Below, in pieces: positions 56,386-64,000 of a DNA stretch of 64,000 nucleotides. A program made the position numbers and the translations under genes. The first letter of the stretch is position 1. Each line of letters starts with the position of its first letter. The notes under the pieces were generated by a model. That model did not search any database. It saw nothing but the letters and a program-made list of their open reading frames with translations, and had not been told where the DNA came from. This DNA is from Stictocephala bisonia. Taxonomy: Eukaryota; Arthropoda; Insecta; Hemiptera; Membracidae. The stretch lies in the NCBI GenBank assembly GCA_035578905.1, contig JAQJVL010000111.1, forward strand, positions 831,607 through 895,606, read 5' to 3'.

Positions 56386-56799
56386 TCTCTAAGACGCCGA
56401 TAGTAGATGAACGAATGAGTGTGATGAGTGTAGATGAACGAGTGTAGTCATTGTTACTATCTGAGTTCAACTTAGCTCAGAAAGGAATATTTATTAATAG
56501 CCCAATAGCCATGGCAACTATAGGACCTGCAGTTTTACGTGGAATCCGAACCACGTAGTGTTGGTCTGATTTTTCAGCTAACTGACCAGTCTGACACTCA
56601 GTTCTCTTCCCTACACAACATCCGAACTTTGACTACTATTCAACACGGACACTCCAGACTTCCTCTGTTAGTGTATACGTTGATGGCAACCATTGAGCGG
56701 ACGCCGGGTCGGTATTAAGAGAACCGAGCATGGAACCTATCGCCTACAATCTCCCAAACACTTTGTCCCCAAGTAGCTGGCTTACAGTACTGCGCCACT
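56386..56799 (-). mobile_element. SINE A, full-length copy
   Basis: Best-preserved example with 62297-62722. Read on the minus strand: head TGGCGCAGTACTGTAAGCC (A-box-like), GGAGATTGTAGGCGATAGGT with a weak B-box-like GGTTCCATGCTC, body with CCGGCGTCCGCTCAATGGTT, hairpin core ACTACGTGGTTCGGATTCCA, then ATTGGGCTATTAATAAAT, TAACAATGACTACACTCG, and the end CGGCGTCTTAGAG. Head and box arrangement point to a tRNA ancestor and RNA polymerase III transcription. Confidence 0.85.
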
Positions 56800-56942
56800 A
56801 TTTACTGCCTATATTGTCCACTGTTAACATATAAAACAGGTATGTTGTGTATAATAACTACCTCTGCTGATAATGTTATTCTGACACATTAATTTTTATC
56901 AGAATAGACCATATTTGCTGCCGATTTAATTTTTTAGGCTAA

Positions 56943-57035
56943 ATAGAATAGAATAAGTTTATTCCAAAAATTTTACATAATTGTGGCACCGCTAAGCAAT
57001 ACTACCGCTAAACAAATAATACTTGTCAGCGGGGT
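56943..57035 (-). mobile_element. Probable LINE or mRNA-type 3' end
   Basis: Read on the minus strand, GGACCCCGCTGACAAG leads to TGGAATAAACTTATTCTATTC, the pattern of a retroelement 3' end with AATAAA and a short ATTCT-type tail. No coding sequence is recognisable upstream (higher coordinates), so it may be a severely 5'-truncated LINE. Confidence 0.4.
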
Positions 57036-57896
57036 CCATCTTAACTATAACATGTAATACATCAAATAAATTAGTACATAGTAATATAATAAATTTAACA
57101 TATTCTTATCAATAATTGTATTAGAAACAATGGCAATTGGTGGACAAATAATTCACCTAGTGTATAAGTGGCAAACTTAAACAAGTTAGCTGATATTACA
57201 TAGATAGTTTATAATAACAAGTACTATGAATGTATTTATAAAAAGGTTGTTCCCAAAGCTGGTGCCTTTGTACATTTCATGAGGAATGGGTGGAGCTGAT
57301 TAACTTCCCTTACCCCAACTCAAAAACAGGTTTCCCTGCCAGATGTGATTTAACATGTTCTCAAACTAGCATCTGCTTTAACTAGTCAGTTCAGAATCAG
57401 CTCCAACCATGTGCACTATATGCTCCAAGCTTACATGTTTTTTCTGTATTGAAAAATTTTCAATGATGAAATAAACAAGAAATCAGCTTAATTAACCTAT
57501 TCAACTGATAATCCCAAAAGTTCTCATTTGTAATGTGATTCTTACAGTAGTGACTCTACCCCAATATTATGTATTAATTGTTATGTACTATGGAATATAT
57601 TCAGTGTGCTATTGTGTTTCAAAGTGTTTGGTGTTATATGTAATCCAGCTTTTAACTAACTTCATAGTTGTGGTGTTATAAGTGTGTAGTTTACTAATTC
57701 GCTAACTCCAAACTAATAAAAAAAACTGAAAACTAAGGCAGTCAGTACTATTCACGAACCAAATTGATCAGTAGTGATGCGTTTTGTTGAATGTAAGTAC
57801 ACTAACAGTATACATTTAATAAAAATTATATGTATCTAACAATGAATTGAATTAACTCCAGTATTAACAACTTACACTAATATTTAAAAGTAAATA
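57036..57896. other. Unassigned sequence
   Basis: No reading frame or repeat was recognised. It could be untranslated sequence of the retroelement ending at 56943. Confidence 0.4.
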
Positions 57897-57932
57897 CAAA
57901 AAAAAAAAAAAAAACAAAAAAAAAAAACAAAC
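57897..57932. repeat. Poly-A run (interrupted)
   Basis: About 30 A interrupted by two C. It could be the tail of a plus-strand retroposed sequence ending here, but the preceding DNA is unrecognised. Confidence 0.8.
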
Positions 57933-60900
57933 AATTCCACTAAATTTACTGAGAAAAAAAACCCATTCTTAATCATGAACTTATAGTACATAATATTTAT
58001 GCAGTCAGATAGACTGTCATATCTTTAATTAGCTGTACAAACAATTTTATTTTGGTGAGTGACCTAACAATTTGTGGTAGTTAAAAAGAAGAACGTTGCA
58101 TCCCAACTGTAGGTCAGTGAAATATCACCATAAATTATACAAAGTAATTTCCTAGTCAGCTAGGCTGCCACACCTTTATAAGTAGTTTTATAAGTAGTTA
58201 ATAGTGAAATTTAAGGGGATAACAATTAAGCACATTCAATTAAAATTATTCATAATTACAAAGTACTATGATGATAACTTCCAGTATAACCTACTAGGCT
58301 ACATTCTTAAAATTAATTTCACAAATATTATCAGTACCTACTACTATAGGTTATTTATAACCATATAAATTTTAAAAATTTATAATGCAAAACAAGTGTG
58401 CTTGTTCATGAAAAATAACACAAACAAAAGATTTGAAGCAGTCCATCGAGGTTGATTGTACATCAGAAAATATAATATATGGTTTGGCTTTGCCAAAATC
58501 TGTATAGACTACAGTATTTCATGAATTTATAATATTTAGGCCCTAAAATACTTTACTAGCTATCATTTAAAATATAATTTAACTAATCAGTAATAAAAAT
58601 ATATCACTTGTAAAGAAAGTAACATCCTATACATAAATAAATAAAACATTAAACATATTGTGCTTAATTTTATCATAAGTGTTTCTTAAAGTTTTAATAT
58701 AAACAAACGCGTTTTAAACAACGATTGTTAATGAAATGGAATATGACAAGCAATAAATGAAATTAAACTGGTTGTGAATAATGTTAGATTTAAATGCAAT
58801 ATTTTACTGGCTTAACTGTGAAAAGTGATACCTTTAGCATACTTTTCAGATGTATTATGACAGCCATACACTACAAAAGCAGGCATTATGAGGACAAAAA
58901 TATAGATACTGTATGAATATATAAATACAAAAAAATTATAGGTACAGTTAATTAAAATATCAAACATTACAAAAAAAGGCATTTTAAAGATAAAAACGTA
59001 ATTAGTGTGACTAAAATAAACACACAATAGAAAACAAACAATTTAAACAACCGCAACAGAGCATCGATGTTGTATGTCTTCTGTTGTTATAAGAACGTAG
59101 GCCAGAAGCACTAGGGTAACTCATTACTCCCTACCACCATCTTAGCTAGACAGGCCGACTGGCGGCAGGCCTACTGCCCCTCTATGTTATTCTGTGCTCA
59201 CTGGTTTAGTCAAACAGTCCACGATTATATGCTATTTTCAGCATCTTTAGAAACCTACCGTTATCGTTATCAAATCTAGGTTGTGAAGCCTGTTTGCAAT
59301 GCAAGCATATCGTACCACTTTATCACGTATTCCATTTCCTGTACTGTATAGTTTTAACAAATATCTCGATACTAATGTTTAGTTGTTTGACCCTAAAAAG
59401 TGGTAGGTAATAATACAAAAAGTTTTCTTCAGAAAGGGTTACAAATCACCTTCATGTACGCAACAGCATACAGATTATTAATAACAAAAATAAATACTGT
59501 ATTCTAACAAAGCATTTTGTTTCTAATGAGCAACCTGGGAGAATGTGCCTTTTTTGGATGAACTAGATTCAGCAAGTTTCAGTATATTACAAAATGTATT
59601 ATTTTATTATATTTTACTAGTTCTGTCTTGCTTATAGTTTTGAAATAGATAAATACCATATAGCTTGTACTTTGGTGAAATGCCCAATTAAAACACAGAA
59701 CCCCTCGCCTGCACAAACGAGCCCACTTAGTTCTCTAGGAATCGATAGACCACCTTCTAGACGTGACTTCCCACGGGGGTAAATATTTCATGATTTCACC
59801 GACAATTGGGGATCCAGGTTTGTAGTTCCTAAGACAAGGCCGCTCCAGAGATTTCAAGGTCATTTTACAAATCATGATTGCGTGTAGCAAAAGAGGAAAT
59901 TCAGAACGATAATGCATCTTTCTTAATACCGTGCGAATTTTTCAATACCGTACGTTGATTTAGCAGGTTTTAAAATATTTTTCAGGTTTTTGCATCGTTA
60001 GTCATATTGGCTATAATACAGTGTATTTGGATTGTGTGAAGTTAAAAAATTAATTGGACATTATATGATTAACAATAAGTGCCCACTAATGGAGGTCATC
60101 AAGTCATAAAGCTGAGCTACCCAAGACACGGTAATCTTTGAGGGGTAAACATTATCACTAAAATATTAAAACTTACGTCTATACGAATAAAAATAGTTTA
60201 AACCATAACAGACATAGCTGCCTTGGCTGAAGAAATGTTTACATTCTCTAGTACATACGCATTTGTACACAAAAGTTATTGCACGATATGTGGATAATAA
60301 TTGATAAAGTAACTAGTTTTGAATCCCAATTACAAACGACTTAGCCTACCGGTATTTAACATGTTTTACTCAAATATTACTATTGCCAAGTTACAAACAT
60401 TTAAAATTTTTTCGAATTTGCTAAATTTATATAAAAACACCAAATACAGGCTTATATAAGTTAGATGGATATATGTCTCAATAAATTCTAGGCAGTTTAC
60501 CACCGACATAAAATAAAACACCCAAAGGTCATAAAACTGTTCCATTTTTTTGTTTCAGCAATAACATCAGCTACCCATGAATGCAATATATAAGTTCCAC
60601 CTACACAGAGCAATAAATGTTTTGCTAATACAATGCGTATGAATTATTACTATTACTAATTAAATCTATAACAAGTTTGACCATCTGGTATAGAAAGACT
60701 ACTGGGCCATGCTAAGTGTTCTACTTTCTGAATATTTTCATTTTAACATTGTGAACAGAACATGCCCTAGAACACCCTCCTTGACAATTCTCATATGACC
60801 AAATGGTAATAAATATACGTTTCAGGTTCTCCACATCAAGGTGAGCAAGGTATAAATTGTTATATTGTCAGACAGCAGGCACCACAGCCTTGGTTATTTA

Positions 60901-61616
60901 TAATGTCTGGTAACTACCTGAGATCACTCATTAGACAAAGTTAAGACTAAAACTTGATAGTTAAGGCAAAAGTTCAAAAGATAACTGACGTACCGACTCT
61001 GAGAATTGTGAAATTCGTACGTTTCTAGTAGGGAGTAGGTGCGATAGAAGATGTTACAACGATTTGAATCCATATTTTATTAAAAACCATTTTTTAACTT
61101 GTGAGAGATCAACCTTTTTGTACTTTTACTCTTCTACCTTGACCACTTTGTGTCCACAAAACTTCCACGCAAACCTTCAGTTTGCTCCACACAAGACAGT
61201 AGGAAGACTACATCGACGATATAAACGACAGCAAATTTCCACGGTATTTCAAAACCCTTAAAAAGATGTTAAAGGGGTTCACTATCAAACTCCCCATCAT
61301 CAAATCACTTTAAACAATGAAGCTACTTTTTATTTCAGAACCTTTGCCTTGGAGTGTATGTCTGGTTTTCTCTTAAAAGGAGATCCGATTGTCTTTTACT
61401 TTCTTAATTCGTACACTAACTAAAATAGTATTGTACAACTTACCGTCAAACACTGAACAATATTAGAATACTGAGCTCCACTGTCGCCGCACGATCGTAA
61501 AAGTGTATTAGTGATTAAACAGATTTATTTAGTCTATTTACGCCAGAGGCATTTTTTATTTAATCTACAAACGTTGTTATGGGACAACGGTCCAAACCCA
61601 TCAAGAAAATTGTTAG
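57933..61616. other. Unassigned sequence
   Basis: Long AT-rich region. 59090-59230 is a GC-richer patch (GCAGGCCTACTGC palindrome at about 59165). Minus frame 59735-59917 includes PGSPIVGEIMKYLPPWEVTS in a slightly GC-richer stretch but is not recognised. TTTTTTTGTTTCAG (about 60548-60561) is acceptor-like with only a short frame after it. No gene is proposed. Confidence 0.4.
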
Positions 61617-61693
61617 TGGACCTCCCGGGATTTGAACCCGTGACCCTCTGCACATGAAGCAGAAGTGCTAAACACTAAACTAGCAAGAGGCCC
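61617..61693 (-). tRNA. tRNA-like sequence, anticodon CAT, possibly pseudogene or SINE head
   Basis: On the minus strand GGGCCTC pairs completely (one G-U) with GAGGTCC to form the acceptor stem. The D-arm is GCTA...TAGC, the anticodon stem TCTGC/GCAGA carries loop TTCATGT (anticodon at 61654-61656), and the T-arm ACGGG TTCAAAT CCCGG has one mismatch. B-box GGTTCAAATCC is perfect. At 77 bases it has about two extra bases between D and anticodon stems, and the anticodon arm resembles tRNA-Val more than tRNA-Met. A decayed relative lies at 2061-2136. It is therefore more likely a tRNA pseudogene or tRNA-derived repeat than a working tRNA-Met. Confidence 0.5.
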
Positions 61694-62296
61694 TTTGTTA
61701 AATATTAAAAATAATAGCTGCAAAAATAATTAACCATTATTACAATTTCAGAACGCAATTTGTTTACTATTCTTGTTCTTAGTTGCCCTTGTTGTAATTG
61801 TTACTTGTTGTAATTTCAGATTACAATAAAATCATTATTTTTTTCTAACTAACGATTCAAAAACAAGATTTCACTTGATAGAAATTACATTGAAAGTTTT
61901 TGGTCGTATCTGATCATATTGGGTAGGAGGGTATTCACCTATGTATAGGTGGGTGAGTTTCTAGCTAAATTGTTGAATGTGAACTGTGAATTATAATGTT
62001 GGAAATGGATGCTCAATAAATGCATGAATACGTGCAGTGGTGACACGACCACACATAAACATAAATTTACGCAACATAAAAATATTATAAGAATGATATT
62101 TTACCACTAATATATATGACATTTAATGAAGGGTCCTCGCACATTTTACTAATCTTTTGTACCAATCAAAGGCTATAACTGTTAATATACAGTCTCACAA
62201 GGCTAACGCAGTTTTATCATACAATAATTTAATAGAATATTGTAAATATTAAGAAACTATATACAATCAAAGTTAAGTTTCTATATTCTTACATAT
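61694..62296. other. Unassigned sequence
   Basis: AT-rich. GTATTCACCTATGTATAGGTGGGTGAG (61930-61955) has a short inverted ACCTAT/ATAGGT. Nothing else seen. Confidence 0.5.
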
Positions 62297-62722
62297 GAGC
62301 CGCCGACACAACGTTGTTGGTAATTTAAGGCGAATATGAATGATTATATGAGTGTAGGATGAGTGTGGATTAGTGTAGTCTGGTTACTAACCGAGTTCAA
62401 CTGTTCCTCAGAAAGGGCAATTTATTAATAGCCCAACAGTCAGGGCAACTAAGCGACCTACAGCTTTACGTGGAATCCGAACCACGTAGTGCTGGTCTGA
62501 TTTTCAGCTAATTGACAAGCCTAATACTCAGTTATCTCCCCCACACAACATTCGCACAATGATTACCACCCAACATGGACACCCCAGACCCAGTAGTGTC
62601 ACGCCGATAGCAACCACTGAGCGGACGCCATGTCGGTATTAAGAGGACCGAGCATCTAACCTATCGCCTACAATCTCCCAAACACTGTCCCCAAGTAGCT
62701 GGGTTACAGCACTGCGCCACCA
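62297..62722 (-). mobile_element. SINE A, full-length copy
   Basis: Hairpin core at 62467-62488 and head mirror GGTTACAGCACTGCGCCA ending near 62721. It differs from 56386-56799 mainly by point changes and small gaps. Confidence 0.85.
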
Positions 62723-62803
62723 GTGCCAACTTAATATAACGATTAAGTCAAATATATTAAAGAGTTCATGACACAATATTTTTTGAACGACTTGTGAAGT
62801 TTA

Positions 62804-63339
62804 ACTTTAAAACCATGCTCAGATGTATTTAAAACTTTGTCTCATAACCATGTATATAGTAAGACATGATTATCGTTTATTGGACACAAGAACATAAGTG
62901 CTGGAGAAGAACACCTTTTGGAAGTGATACTTTGTGTACTTTAAAACCATGCTCAGATGTATTTAAAACTTTGTCTCATAACCATGTATATAGTAAGACA
63001 TGATTATCGTTTATTGGACACAAGAACATAAGTGCTGGAGAAGAACACGTTTTGGAAGTGATACTTTGTGTACTTTAAAACCATGCTCAGATGTATTTAA
63101 AACTTTGTCTCATAACCATGTATATAGTAAAACATGATTATCGTTTATTGGACACAAGAACATAAGTGCTGGAGAAGAACACGTTTTGGAAGTGATACTT
63201 TGTGTACTTTAAAACCATGCTCAGATGTATTTAAAACTTTGTCTCATAAACATGTATATAGTAAGACATGATTATCGTTTATTGGACACAAGAACATAAG
63301 TGCTGGAGAAGAACACGTTTTGGAAATGATACTTTGTGC
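62804..63339. repeat. 134-bp tandem repeat, four near-identical copies
   Basis: ACTTTAAAACCATGCTCAGA starts at 62804, 62938, 63072 and 63206, and a fifth unit breaks off at 63340. Copies differ at about one to three positions each, which makes this the youngest array in the window apart from the satellite core. No frame is retained. Confidence 0.95.
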
Positions 63340-63345
63340 ACTTTA

Positions 63346-63545
63346 AAACGCCGACTTATCAGTTTGGAACTGAGGTATGTGTATTTCGGAGTAGGTAAGG
63401 GAGTGCGGATGATCGAATGGTTCATTCTTCATTACGATATGCCATAAATTAATAGCCCAGTGTCTAGCGAGAGGCCACCAGCTGAGGCTATTCATAATTC
63501 GTTGCAACTCTGATTGGAATCGCACTGGCGACTTCTTGAATATAT
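63346..63545 (-). mobile_element. SINE B-like copy, diverged
   Basis: On the minus strand: GCGATTCCAATCAGAGTTGC (B-box region), GACACTGGGCTATTAATTTA and the end AAGTCGGCGTTTTAAA correspond to the SINE B body and tail. The minus frame at 63343-63525 is an accident of this repeat. Confidence 0.5.
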
Positions 63546-64000
63546 AAACGTGTACATAAGGAGCAGGTAATTACGGTGATGAATGGTTAGCAAATGGTCC
63601 TCTATAAACATTAGTTAGTATCAAGGCTACATCTAATCGTCTGATTTAATATTCATATGCTGTTTGGATTCAAATAACAGTGATGCATTGAAGAAAAATA
63701 TCTTTTACATAGATATATGTCTTAGATTTAAAATCTTCAACAAAAAGATACATCTTAAGATGTATCCTATTGTCTTAAGATAATATAATAGGATACAAAA
63801 GATGTATAATAGATAATACAATAGGATACAATAGGACTCAATATCTTCATTGTGAGTTTCTTATTTGGAAATAAAACATCAGTGAACATAAAATACATCG
63901 TACAGAAAAATGTATGATCTTAAAACGTATGGGAACAGAGCTACGTTTAAAAACACATCTTTGACAAAGAGAAAAACGAGTATCTTAGAATAACACCTTT
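63546..64000. other. Unassigned sequence with a perfect 20-bp palindrome
   Basis: GATACATCTTAAGATGTATC (63747-63766) is palindromic and is followed by repeated ATAGGATACAA/AATAGGATACAATAGGA words to about 63836. Nothing else recognised. Confidence 0.6.

Overview
This window looks like non-coding, repeat-rich DNA from an arthropod, most likely an insect. It is AT-rich (roughly one third GC by eye) and has no reading frame that reads as an intact gene. It contains an insect-type (TTAGG)n run, a Jockey/CR1-type LINE 3' end, a PIF/Harbinger transposase fragment, mariner-like and hAT-like inverted-repeat elements, and two tRNA-headed SINE families. The order of insect cannot be decided from the sequence. 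The open frames longer than 60 codons are almost all chance frames, or tandem repeats whose unit length is a multiple of three. The window could be intergenic or lie inside very large introns. No prokaryotic feature (operon, RBS, CRISPR) and no viral gene was recognised.

Layout. 1-1425: GC-rich inverted repeats around a Harbinger-like transposase fragment. 1735-4300: short and 139-bp tandem repeats. 4390-5001: decayed LINE 3' end. 6115-6544, 23476-23908 and 25211-25556: three copies of one MITE family. 10571-10966, 17148-17548, 40950-41375, 56386-56799 and 62297-62722: minus-strand copies of a tRNA-derived SINE (called SINE A here). 37629-38130, 46318-46590 and 63346-63545: a second tRNA-headed family (SINE B). 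11132-11995: an 864-bp near-complete palindrome with mariner-like ends. 13290-19006: a belt of minisatellites. 22353-23084 and 33398-33553: two copies of a strongly conserved block; the first is split by a 576-bp hAT-like insertion that carries the (TTAGG)n run. 46269-47064: a second hAT-like element with a SINE B inside it. 49012-53125: a 4.1-kb satellite array in two head-to-head halves of opposite orientation. 53361-53395: a possible degenerate hammerhead motif next to the satellite. 61617-61693: a tRNA-like sequence. 62804-63339: four near-identical 134-bp tandem units.

Between the repeats are islands of higher complexity (about 17930, 19350, 26090, 28930, 30340, 31109, 32440, 35100, 37240, 39390 and 45150). 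They could be conserved non-coding elements or isolated exons, and without comparison to another genome the two cannot be separated. The best exon candidate is 20017-20111, which ends at a consensus splice donor.

No set of genes acts together here. The main interest is in repeat biology: an inverted satellite, a telomere-repeat-carrying transposon with its empty site in the same window, a long fold-back element able to encode hairpin RNA, a SINE with a conserved hairpin core, and a conserved duplicated block of unknown function.
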